This document shows positions 54,461 through 62,724 of a stretch of 64,000 nt of DNA, piece after piece. The DNA is taken from assembly GCF_014217835.1 (NCBI RefSeq), contig NZ_CP055263.1, positions 2,731,501-2,795,500 of the forward strand, given 5' to 3'. Position 1 is the first letter of the stretch; each line of letters begins with the position of its first letter. A program made the position numbers and the translations under genes. The notes below the pieces were generated by a model, which saw only the letters and a list, made by a program, of their open reading frames with translations, searched no databases and had not been told where the DNA came from. The stretch comes from Metabacillus sp. KUDC1714 (GTDB taxonomy: Bacteria; Bacillota; Bacilli; Bacillales; Bacillaceae).

Positions 54461-55360
54461 ATGAAATTTGTAACAGCTACAATACATAATGACCAGTTTA
54501 TTGGCCTTGTACACGGTGATAAAATCATTGATTTGAAAAAAGCAGAGAAAGACATTTTTGAGTTAACATCCTTTCCGAAGTCCCTTTTTGATTGTATCCC
54601 CTTAGGTGATAAGTTTGTTCAGGATGTTAAGCAGATTGTTGATAAAATAAATGTTGAAGAGGGATCAGAAAGCTATCTATACCAAATAACCGATGTGAAA
54701 CTACATTCACCTATCCCGAGACCAACTAAAAATATCTTTTGTGTAGGAAAAAACTATCGTGACCATGCAATTGAAATGGGAAGCGAGTCAGATGTACCAG
54801 AACACGTCATGCTATTCTCTAAAGCCCCGACTGCGGTTATAGGACATGAGGATAAAATTGATCCGCATTTACATCTTACAAAAGAGCTTGATTATGAAGG
54901 TGAGCTTGCAGTTGTGATTGGAAAAAAGGGTAAACAAATAACCGAAGAAGCTGCAATGGATTACGTATTTGGCTACACAATTGTTAATGATATTACAGCT
55001 AGAAATCTCCAAAATCAGCACAAGCAATTTTTACTAGGGAAAAGCTTAGATACTTCATGTCCAATTGGTCCTTATATCGTTCATAAATCTGCAATCGAAG
55101 ACCCTTATGATTTAACTGTTACAACTAGAGTCAATGATGAAGTAAGACAAAATGGACATACAAAGGATATGATTTTTTCAATCGAACATATCATTTCAAC
55201 ACTATCCCAAGGAACAACTCTAGAACCTGGCGATATTATTGCAACTGGTACTCCTGCAGGGGTTGGGAAAGGATTTAATCCGCCTAAGTTTTTGAAACCA
55301 GGTGATACAGTTGAGGTTGAGATTGAAGGGATTGGGAAGTTAAGGAATCGAATAATGTAG
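54461..55360 (+). CDS. yisK: Fumarylacetoacetate-hydrolase-family protein YisK
   Basis: A 299-residue FAH-fold enzyme. The C-terminal catalytic domain (about 85-299) shows FCVGKNYRDHAIEMGS, the metal-binding ELDYEGELAVVIGKKGK, VFGYTIVNDITARNLQ, and GTPAGVGKGFNPPKFLKPGDTVEVEIEGIG. B. subtilis YisK has been reported as an oxaloacetate decarboxylase that affects cell shape. The start is ATG 54461, after GGAGG. The gene follows yisI as in B. subtilis. Confidence 0.9.
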   Translation: MKFVTATIHNDQFIGLVHGDKIIDLKKAEKDIFELTSFPKSLFDCIPLGDKFVQDVKQIVDKINVEEGSESYLYQITDVKLHSPIPRPTKNIFCVGKNYRDHAIEMGSESDVPEHVMLFSKAPTAVIGHEDKIDPHLHLTKELDYEGELAVVIGKKGKQITEEAAMDYVFGYTIVNDITARNLQNQHKQFLLGKSLDTSCPIGPYIVHKSAIEDPYDLTVTTRVNDEVRQNGHTKDMIFSIEHIISTLSQGTTLEPGDIIATGTPAGVGKGFNPPKFLKPGDTVEVEIEGIGKLRNRIM

Positions 55361-55374
55361 AGGTCGTTTATTGG

Positions 55375-55404
55375 AAGAAGCTATATTGATGGCTTCTTTT
55401 TTTT
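55375..55404 (+). terminator. Terminator after yisK
   Basis: AAGAAGC (55375-55381) pairs with GCTTCTT (55392-55398), followed by a run of T residues. Confidence 0.82.
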
Positions 55405-56210
55405 GAATCTTTTCACAATAAATGGTATTTTTCAAGCTTAAATATTACTAGTTATATCCGCTTCACTTCTGTAAGAAAATAGTACAAGAATAATTGCCTA
55501 ATGAATTAAAACCCTTATAAGATAGAGAAAATTCTGACTGTGTCTTTTGGTCTATATGTAAAGAAAATAGATAAGTGAAATAAACTTTTTTTAAATACTG
55601 ATTTTATAGCTTCTCAATTAGGATGGAATAGTGCACTTTCGTATGTAATATATAAAACAAGTATGTACTTTCTAAATAAAAACACACTAGTTAAGAAATA
55701 TAATGAAATAGTAAAATCCACATAAAAAACAATTAAATTTATTATTCTTAAAAAATAGGAATAATTGCTTGTTTTTCAAATTTCGGCAAAAGTTTTTACA
55801 AAATATTACTCATTTATGTTAATTTTGTAAGTGACAAAGAGAAAAAAATCAGAAAATTAAACAATTAATTCATTTCCAACACAATTTTGTAGGAAAATTA
55901 CCTCATGAAGTTTGTCATCAATCATTGTGTCACACTTAAGACATACCTCCTTGAATGATTAATATAGGTCACTACCATTGTTAACTTAGTTTAATCGTTT
56001 ATCAATGCATCAGAAAAACCATCATCAAGAGTACATACATTTTTCTATATCCATACACATTCAGTTTAATAAGGACGAAAAACCCTCAACTATTATAAAA
56101 AAATGATTATAAAACAGTAATATTTTAAGGTTTTATAACCAAGTATACACATGTGAATAGTTTATTTAATTATGTTTAATAAGTCATAAAGTAAACAACT
56201 AAAGGAGGTG
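55405..56210. other. About 800-base AT-rich gap before the biosynthetic cluster
   Basis: Very AT-rich DNA with many stop codons in all frames. I see no gene, repeat copy or convincing promoter here. A minus-strand AAGGAGG at about 55945 is followed only by very short frames. It marks the border between the conserved yis region and the cluster. Confidence 0.6.
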
Positions 56211-56214
56211 TTGC

Positions 56215-56244
56215 TTGCCATTATTCGATTATTTAGTGCGTTAA
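56215..56244 (+). CDS. Possible 9-codon leader peptide before the cluster
   Basis: AAAGGAGGTG (56201-56210), a near-perfect ribosome site, is followed by TTG 56215 and the frame MPLFDYLVR-stop. An alternative frame from TTG 56211 runs 21 codons (MLAIIRLFSALTDKTNLLNR R) and stops at 56274-56276, inside the ribosome site of the aldolase gene. Either would be a translated leader; neither matches a known family. Confidence 0.35.
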   Translation: MPLFDYLVR

Positions 56245-56280
56245 CGGACAAAACAAATCTATTAAATCGGAGGTAATTCA

Positions 56281-57111
56281 ATGAATTGTAAAACATTACG
56301 TATTCACCGACTTTTCCATCCTAGTTCAAAGCGATCACTATTACTTCCAATAGATCATGGAACAACGATGGGACCGTTAACTGGTCTACTTAACATTCCT
56401 GATTTGATTAGACAAGCTAAGGATAGTGGGTATCAAGCAGTCATTGCCCATAAAGGCATCATTCATTGGGCGATGTCCGAAAATCAAGATTTATCTGGTA
56501 TGGACTATATTTTACATTTGAGTGCATCAACATCAATGGGACCTGACACTGCATTTAAGCAACAGGTTACTAGTGTAGAGCACGCTTTGCGATTAGGAGT
56601 AACAGGAATTTCTGTTCATACTAATCTTGGTGTTTTACATGAGCCTGAAATGTTAAAAGAATTAGGAGAATTATGTGATCAAGCTTATCATTGGGGACTA
56701 CCATTATTAGTCATGATGAATGTAACAAAAGCTGAACGCACAACCAACTTATTAGACCATGGGAAACGAATTGCTCATGCAGTTAGAGTGGCAGGGGAGT
56801 TAGGTGCTGACATGGTTAAAGTAGAGTGCCCTGACCATCTAGAAGTGCTACCTGAAATAATGTCTGCCTTTAAGATTCCTGTGTTAATTGCAGGAGGGAT
56901 TAAATCAAGTTCAAAATTAGATTGGCTTCAATCTCTTGATGATTGTTTAGAGGCTGGTGCAAAAGGCTTATGTATTGGTAGAAATGTATTTGAAGATGAA
57001 AATCCACTAGCGATGGGACTAGCACTAAATGCACTAGTTCATGAGCGTCAATCAGGCAGTGAAGCATATGAAATATACAGGGGACATCAAGTTTTACCGC
57101 TTTTTAATTAA
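56281..57111 (+). CDS. DhnA/GriI-type class I aldolase (3,4-AHBA pathway)
   Basis: A 276-residue Schiff-base aldolase of the DhnA/LsrF group. Visible are LLPIDHGTTMGP (residues 21-32), VMMNVTK (144-150), ADMVKVECP with the likely Schiff-base Lys180, VLIAGGIKSS (201-210) and GAKGLCIGRNVFEDENP (phosphate site). GriI, of similar size, joins aspartate semialdehyde to dihydroxyacetone phosphate on the way to 3,4-AHBA. The archaeal ADH synthase for dehydroquinate is the main alternative, but the ligases and exporter argue for secondary metabolism. ATG 56281, with GGAGG seven bases upstream. Confidence 0.85.
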   Translation: MNCKTLRIHRLFHPSSKRSLLLPIDHGTTMGPLTGLLNIPDLIRQAKDSGYQAVIAHKGIIHWAMSENQDLSGMDYILHLSASTSMGPDTAFKQQVTSVEHALRLGVTGISVHTNLGVLHEPEMLKELGELCDQAYHWGLPLLVMMNVTKAERTTNLLDHGKRIAHAVRVAGELGADMVKVECPDHLEVLPEIMSAFKIPVLIAGGIKSSSKLDWLQSLDDCLEAGAKGLCIGRNVFEDENPLAMGLALNALVHERQSGSEAYEIYRGHQVLPLFN

Positions 57112-57138
57112 AATTAATAAACAGGGGTGAATAGGAAT

Positions 57139-58500
57139 ATGGAAATGACGAAATTCAAGATAAGACCAAGAAAAATGACGACTCTTGTTGAGGGACATCA
57201 ATCACATTTAGAGGAACTTATTCCTTTTTTCGAACAATTGGATAATCAACAGCAAACAATCGAGACTTTGCCGCGTGAGGTAATTGATTCATTTCATGTA
57301 AAAGCAATTAATTTAACGCTGAACCATGCTTGGAACAAGAATGACTTTTATAGAGAAAAAATGCAGCAAGCTGGAATGGTTACTCCTCATATAAATGATT
57401 TATCAGAATTAGCAAATGTACCTTTTTTAAAGAAGGCGGAAATTGCAGGTGACCGGACGAAGCTACTTTGCTGTCCCACTAGTGAGATTGGACAAGTCCA
57501 CTCGACTTCAGGGACGACAGGGAAACCGATGTACTTATCCTATACTTTAGCAGATCAATTTAAATATGATGTGATACCGAAGTATCCTGTCTTATTTCCA
57601 GATAGTGATGAAGATGTTGTAGCTGTTGCTTTGCCATATGAGGTGGCCCAGCCAGGATTAGGATTTCAGCGCGTCTATCAATTTGTATTTGGAGCGACGG
57701 TTATATCGATTGGAAAAGGTGGCTACATGGCCCCAGTAGAAAAATCTTTAGAACTAATGAAAGAATATCAAACGACTATTTTAGCAACAACACCATCATA
57801 TGCGGCCTTACTTGCAGAAGAGAGTGAAAAATTAGGTTATAAATTAGGACAGGATATAAAATTGCGTCGTTTGATTTTAACAGGCGAAGGGTGTTCCCCA
57901 CAATTTAGAACTCGTCTTGAAGAGCTTTATGGTTGCCAAGCCACCTTCTTCTATGGTTCTACAGAATGCGGGATGATTGGTGTCGAGTGCTCAGAACAAC
58001 ATGGTTACCATGTAGTACCTGGTCATGTGAAAGTAGAAATCATTAATCCACTGACAGAAGACGTTTTAGAATATGGTGAAATTGGTGAGATTGTTGTTAC
58101 CACACTTATGAGAGAAGGAATGCCGATCATTCGTTACAGAACAGGCGATATGGGCTACCTAATGAAATCCTCGTGTGGAAATGAGATAACTTCAGATATT
58201 CTCCATTTACGCGGTAGAAAAGAAAATCAAATTCGCCTTTATGGTGAGGACTATTCACCATTTTTATTAGAAAATATTCTGTTAGAAATACCTGAAGTAG
58301 GCATGTGGTTCAAGTTCATCGTATCCAATGAAGAGTTAACAGTTGAAGTTGAACCGTTCAAAACTGAACTTACAGATGAACAATTAATAGATAAAGTGAC
58401 TTCACATCTTTACAACACTCTTGAATTTAATTGCAAGGTTATCATCAATCATCATATCGAGCGTACGTTTGAAAAAGCAAAAAGAGTCTTTTTTGAATAA
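57139..58500 (+). CDS. PaaK-like (phenylacetate-CoA ligase family) adenylating enzyme 1
   Basis: A 453-residue ANL enzyme of the PaaK/F390-synthetase group. Core motifs are intact: STSGTTGKP (122-130), FYGSTECG (271-278), YRTGD (333-337), RGRKENQIRLYGEDYSP, and a C-terminal FEKAKRV with the expected catalytic lysine (446 or 448). It should activate an aryl carboxylate, most simply 3,4-AHBA, as adenylate and perhaps CoA ester. ATG 57139 is chosen over GTG 57127 because GGGGTG lies at normal distance only from the former. It follows the aldolase gene after 27 bases. Confidence 0.85.
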   Translation: MEMTKFKIRPRKMTTLVEGHQSHLEELIPFFEQLDNQQQTIETLPREVIDSFHVKAINLTLNHAWNKNDFYREKMQQAGMVTPHINDLSELANVPFLKKAEIAGDRTKLLCCPTSEIGQVHSTSGTTGKPMYLSYTLADQFKYDVIPKYPVLFPDSDEDVVAVALPYEVAQPGLGFQRVYQFVFGATVISIGKGGYMAPVEKSLELMKEYQTTILATTPSYAALLAEESEKLGYKLGQDIKLRRLILTGEGCSPQFRTRLEELYGCQATFFYGSTECGMIGVECSEQHGYHVVPGHVKVEIINPLTEDVLEYGEIGEIVVTTLMREGMPIIRYRTGDMGYLMKSSCGNEITSDILHLRGRKENQIRLYGEDYSPFLLENILLEIPEVGMWFKFIVSNEELTVEVEPFKTELTDEQLIDKVTSHLYNTLEFNCKVIINHHIERTFEKAKRVFFE

Positions 58501-58550
58501 ATAAAAATCATATTTTAATATCAATTTTTTAGAAACAGGTGAATATTCAT

Positions 58551-59336
58551 ATGATCATTGATTCTCATGCACATATTTCAAAGCGAACAGCTGCAAAACC
58601 AGAAATACTAATCCAAGATATGGATCTTGCCGGTATAGACAAAGCTGTCCTAGTACCAGGTGGTATGCTCGATATTCGGAAGATGTCAGAATATACAACC
58701 TTGAGAGAGAGACCTGAGCCAGTTCAACCAGATAACGAATATGTGGAACACTGTGTTGCCTTATACCCAGAAAGATTTATTGGATTTTATTGTATAAATC
58801 CATTGCCAGATGCTCGTGATATCGAAAGCGAAGTGAAACTCGCTATTCAAAAGGGGTTTAAAGGAATAAAACTTGCACCTCTTGTCCACCCAATGTCATT
58901 CCTAGAGGGCAATGTCAATTGGATCGCTGAATTATGTAGTACTTATGATATTCCTTTATACACGCATGTCACTGTCAATGAAGAGACTAACACATTTGCA
59001 CTAGAATCATTAGTTGCAAAACATCCTAACACGACGATCATAATCGGTCATATGGGGATAGGGGATGTTGATCAACACGCAATTAATTTGGCAAGTGAGT
59101 TTCCGAATGTTTACTTAGAAACATCTTTAGCACCAATCCTCGCGCTTAAATTGGCGATCAAACAGGCAGGGGTAAAAAAACTATTGTTTGGGACTGAGTT
59201 TCCACTTTCAGATGCAATAGTTGAACGTGAAAAGATTAATCGCCTTTCACTTTCTGACGAAGAGAAACAAATGATTTTAGGTGGGAACTTTGCAAGACTT
59301 TTAACATTAACTATACCAATTGAACAAAGGACGTGA
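58551..59336 (+). CDS. Amidohydrolase-2-family (COG2159) metal enzyme
   Basis: A 261-residue TIM-barrel amidohydrolase. Metal ligands are seen as DSHAH (His6, His8), THV (His139) and GHMG (His167). The position of the usual catalytic Asp (GSDYP/GTDYP) reads GTEFP, with Glu216. In nataxazole biosynthesis a related amidohydrolase, NatAM, closes the benzoxazole ring by dehydration; this is the likely parallel, by inference from context. A decarboxylase or simple hydrolase is the alternative. ATG 58551 with CAGGTG upstream; the GTG 58539 overlaps that site. Five bases separate its stop from the next start. Confidence 0.82.
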   Translation: MIIDSHAHISKRTAAKPEILIQDMDLAGIDKAVLVPGGMLDIRKMSEYTTLRERPEPVQPDNEYVEHCVALYPERFIGFYCINPLPDARDIESEVKLAIQKGFKGIKLAPLVHPMSFLEGNVNWIAELCSTYDIPLYTHVTVNEETNTFALESLVAKHPNTTIIIGHMGIGDVDQHAINLASEFPNVYLETSLAPILALKLAIKQAGVKKLLFGTEFPLSDAIVEREKINRLSLSDEEKQMILGGNFARLLTLTIPIEQRT

Positions 59337-59341
59337 CGGAT

Positions 59342-60457
59342 ATGAATATTAAGAAGGCCTTATTTGATGCAAGAAATATAACTGAAGAACAGATAGAATC
59401 GACTCTATTGACTGTAAACCAAAGTATTTCTTTCCGTGGGATCCTATTAACATATGACCAGGTTGAACATTTACCTATTTCACCTCGTTTGGAAAAACAT
59501 ATCGTTGTTGACAATATGGACCAATGTAGAATGTTTGGCTCTGAGGAAGCATTAACGACAATTGTTTCAACCAACTTGAGAGTGCTCCAGCTTGCAAGAG
59601 AAGAGGGGTACAAAACGTGTTGGTATATTCGAGTAATCGACCAAGAAACAATGCTTGAAGCTGTTGAGTATGGAATGGAAAACCCGATTTTGATTGTAGA
59701 TTTTAAAGATGAAACAAATATTCCGTTAGAACTAGTCATTGCGAAACTACAAAACTATGAAATTGAGATTATTAAGCGTGTTGTGAGTACGGAGGATGGA
59801 AGGGTATCTTCAGATGTAATGGAAGTGGGAGCAGATGGAATCCTGCTTACCACAACGAACATGGAGGAAATTTTGGATATGAATAAATTCATGCAGCAAT
59901 CGCGCAATACTCAGTTAGATATTGTGAGCGCAACAGTAACCAAAGTAGAGCATTTGGATGCCGGTGAACGAGCATGTATTGATACTACAAGTTTATTAAC
60001 AAAGGAAGAAGCAATGATAATTGGGTCGACCTCATCAGGCGGCTTAATGGTATGTAGTGAAACACATTACCTTCCTTATATGAATACTCGTCCATTCCGT
60101 GTCAATGCTGGTGCTGTCCATTCCTATGTGTGGTGTCCGAATGATACAACAGAATATATAACTGATTTACGAGTAGGAAACCAAGTCACAGTCGTTGACC
60201 TAAATGGTAATTGCCGGTCGGTTAATGTGGGACGAATGAAAATAGAGGTTAGACCACTGTTACTTATCGAATGTGAATACGAAGGCATGAAAATAAACGC
60301 AATTGTTCAGGATGACTGGCATATTAGAATATTTGATGGTGATGGAAATCCAAAAAGTGCTACAACCTTTAAACCGGGAGACAAAATTATGGCTTATATG
60401 TGTGAGCCTGGTCGACACATGGGCGTTAAGATTTTAGAAACAATAACGGAACAGTAA
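59342..60457 (+). CDS. Class II 3-dehydroquinate synthase homologue (GriH-type 3,4-AHBA synthase)
   Basis: A 371-residue homologue of archaeal DHQ synthase II. Family stretches: EVGADGILLTT, GGLMVCSETHYLPYMNTRPFRVNAGAVHSYV, VGNQVTVVDLNGNCRSVNVGRMKIEVRPLLLIECEYEG, and FKPGDKIMAYMCEPGRHMGVKI. GriH of the grixazone cluster has this fold and turns the aldol product into 3-amino-4-hydroxybenzoate. Bacteria use AroB for shikimate, so this class in a Bacillus cluster points to 3,4-AHBA. ATG 59342 is preferred (AAAGGA ten bases upstream); GTG 59333 overlaps the amidohydrolase stop. Confidence 0.87.
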   Translation: MNIKKALFDARNITEEQIESTLLTVNQSISFRGILLTYDQVEHLPISPRLEKHIVVDNMDQCRMFGSEEALTTIVSTNLRVLQLAREEGYKTCWYIRVIDQETMLEAVEYGMENPILIVDFKDETNIPLELVIAKLQNYEIEIIKRVVSTEDGRVSSDVMEVGADGILLTTTNMEEILDMNKFMQQSRNTQLDIVSATVTKVEHLDAGERACIDTTSLLTKEEAMIIGSTSSGGLMVCSETHYLPYMNTRPFRVNAGAVHSYVWCPNDTTEYITDLRVGNQVTVVDLNGNCRSVNVGRMKIEVRPLLLIECEYEGMKINAIVQDDWHIRIFDGDGNPKSATTFKPGDKIMAYMCEPGRHMGVKILETITEQ

Positions 60458-60482
60458 ACAATATGCCAAGGAGGTTGTGATC

Positions 60483-61754
60483 GTGACAGAACTTTCTAAA
60501 GTAAGGGAACAAAAATTTGCACGTTTGCTTGAGTCAAAGAATCAGTCCCTTTTTTATAGAAACAAACTTGAAACTTACAATCTAAACAATGTATCCCTTT
60601 ATGATCTACCTTCACTTCCATTAACGACAAAAGAGGATTTAAGATTAGCAGAACCCTATGATTTAGTAGGTGTGGCGGTATCAAAAATCGCTCATTATCA
60701 TGAATCATCAGGCACAACTGGAATAAGTAGTTCATCCTGGTTTACACTTGAAGATTTACAGACAGCTGGAAATCAGTTGAATCAAATGGGGGTAAACCTT
60801 AGTAATGAAGATTTGGTATTAATTCGATTTCCCTTTGCTTTATCCTGTACAGCATTTTTAATGCAACAGGCATGTATGCAAGCTTCTGCAGGAATGGTTC
60901 CAGCAAGTAGCCGTACTACAATCACACCATATGTAAAAGTGTTAGAGCTCATGCAAAAACTAAATGTTTCAGTATTTGCGGGTTTGGCAAGAGAATTGGA
61001 ATATTTAATAGAAACAGCGAAAATGATGGGATTGAGTATGCAGGAGGCTTTTCCGAATTTAAGAGCCGCTTGTGTAGCAGGAGAGTTACTTGGAGATCAT
61101 AGGAAGAAATATTTAGAAAGTAAACTAGGGGTGCCTGTGTACGGATTTTATGGATCTACCGAAACAGCAAATATTGCTTCAATGTGTGAATATGGAAACA
61201 TGCACATTTCGGAAGAAGATTTCGTGATCGAAGTGCTTAATGAACAGACGAAGCAGCCAGAAAAGATAGGTGAAAAAGGTCTACTAGCTGTAACAACATT
61301 ATCACATCAAGGGTCACCTATGCTCAGGTATGTAAATGAGGATATCGTAACAGTAAAAGAAACGAAGTGTCGATGTGGACATAGTGGAAGGCAAATCATT
61401 GTCCATGGTCGTGCAAAAGAGAGAATTGTAAATTCTAAAGGAACTATTTTAGAAGGTTTAGATATTCACGAAGCTATTTATCGTTTACCAAAAGTCCCAT
61501 TGATTTGGAAGATTGTTGAATCAGATGAATATTTAACTGCAATCGTTGATTTTGGAGACGACTCTTTATCAGTAACAGAGATACGTAACATGGAGCAACA
61601 TTTAACAGAATTTTTAGATCTACCTGTAATCGTAAGGTTGGCTAATAAAGGTGAATTAATAAACCGACAATTATTTACTGAAAATACAATTAGCCTAAAA
61701 CCAGTATACATAAAACTGCAGGAAAAAAATTCGAAAGTTGAGCTATCTCTATGA
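60483..61754 (+). CDS. PaaK-like adenylating enzyme 2, degenerate motifs
   Basis: A 423-residue ANL protein of the PaaK/F390-synthetase group that departs from ligase 1. The phosphate loop SSGTTG (75-80) is followed by ISSSSW instead of KP. YGSTET (223-228) is kept, but YRTGD is replaced by YVNED (283-287), and no lysine motif of KAKR type is seen at the C-terminus. A CRCG pair (Cys296, Cys298) is present, as in some PaaK relatives. It may activate a second substrate or catalyse condensation without CoA transfer. GTG 60483 lies eight bases after AAGGAGG; the GTG 60477 is too close. Its stop overlaps the next start (ATGA). Confidence 0.8.
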   Translation: MTELSKVREQKFARLLESKNQSLFYRNKLETYNLNNVSLYDLPSLPLTTKEDLRLAEPYDLVGVAVSKIAHYHESSGTTGISSSSWFTLEDLQTAGNQLNQMGVNLSNEDLVLIRFPFALSCTAFLMQQACMQASAGMVPASSRTTITPYVKVLELMQKLNVSVFAGLARELEYLIETAKMMGLSMQEAFPNLRAACVAGELLGDHRKKYLESKLGVPVYGFYGSTETANIASMCEYGNMHISEEDFVIEVLNEQTKQPEKIGEKGLLAVTTLSHQGSPMLRYVNEDIVTVKETKCRCGHSGRQIIVHGRAKERIVNSKGTILEGLDIHEAIYRLPKVPLIWKIVESDEYLTAIVDFGDDSLSVTEIRNMEQHLTEFLDLPVIVRLANKGELINRQLFTENTISLKPVYIKLQEKNSKVELSL

Positions 61755-62692
61755 GTATGATTACATGTGAAAAAGTAAATAAACGCTATGGTGAACGTCA
61801 TGTTGTGAAGGATTTGAATTTAATCATAGAAAAAGGAGAGGTATTTGGATTATTAGGTCCAAATGGTGCAGGAAAAACAACTTCAATCTCTATGATGACA
61901 TCACAATCTCTTCCAAGTGATGGAAATATTATAGTTAATGATCTTAATGCTCAACAGAAACAAAAACAAGTCAAAAAAATAGTTGGAATCGTTCCTCAAG
62001 ATATTGCTCTTTATCCGATGCTAAGTGCCATTGATAATTTAAAGTTCTTTGGAGAGTTATATGGCATAAAAGGGAAGCCACTTAAAGAAAAGGTATCTGA
62101 ATTACTAGAGTTAGTTGGTCTGACAGATCGTGCTAAGGAACCGATAAAAAATTACTCTGGTGGGATGAAACGTAGAATTAATATCGCAGCTGCATTAATT
62201 CATAATCCTTTGGTCGTATTTATGGATGAACCAACTGTCGGAATTGATCCACAGTCCCGAAATCAAATATTTGATTTGATTAGGTTATTAAAAAGTCAAG
62301 GTATTACAGTTGTCTACACTACTCATTATATGGAAGAAGCAACAGTGTTATGTGACCGGGTAGCGATCGTTGATGGTGGTCAAATCATTGCTTTGGGAAC
62401 TGTAGAAGAGTTAGTGGCTCAAGTTTATGGAGGCGTAATAGAGCTCACTTGTGAAAATGATGAAGAAGCTATTGGTTTATCAGAAAACTTAAGTGATATC
62501 TCATTTGTGAAAAATGTTCGGATATCGGAAAAAAGGCTCGAATTAGTTGTTGAGGATATTAATCAAAACGTTGCAGTGTTACTTGAAAAGTTGAATCGTA
62601 AAGAGAGTAGTGCACGCGTTACAAATATTATGCATCCCTCTTTAGAGACATTATTTTTATATAAGACTGGGAAAAAATTAAGAGATTCATAG
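61751..62692 (+). CDS. ABC-2-type exporter ATP-binding protein
   Basis: A 313-residue ATPase of the DrrA/CcmA-like group: Walker A GPNGAGKT (36-43), signature YSGGMKRRINIA, Walker B LVVFMDEPTVGIDPQ, and a C-terminal domain of about 90 residues typical of drug and natural-product exporters. ATG 61751 overlaps the ligase-2 stop by four bases, so translation is coupled. With the next gene it probably exports the cluster's product, and may confer self-resistance. Confidence 0.92.
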   Translation: MSMITCEKVNKRYGERHVVKDLNLIIEKGEVFGLLGPNGAGKTTSISMMTSQSLPSDGNIIVNDLNAQQKQKQVKKIVGIVPQDIALYPMLSAIDNLKFFGELYGIKGKPLKEKVSELLELVGLTDRAKEPIKNYSGGMKRRINIAAALIHNPLVVFMDEPTVGIDPQSRNQIFDLIRLLKSQGITVVYTTHYMEEATVLCDRVAIVDGGQIIALGTVEELVAQVYGGVIELTCENDEEAIGLSENLSDISFVKNVRISEKRLELVVEDINQNVAVLLEKLNRKESSARVTNIMHPSLETLFLYKTGKKLRDS

Positions 62693-62724
62693 AAGTCATT
62701 TAGCTGAAAAAGGAGAATTTTACT

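Noticed and set aside
55861..55960. Short minus-strand frames behind an AAGGAGG near 55945
   Set aside because: The frames are 22 codons or less and match nothing; not enough to call a gene.
59311..59739. Minus-strand open frame opposite the class II DHQ synthase homologue
   Set aside because: Shadow of the coding strand; low-complexity translation without a start signal.
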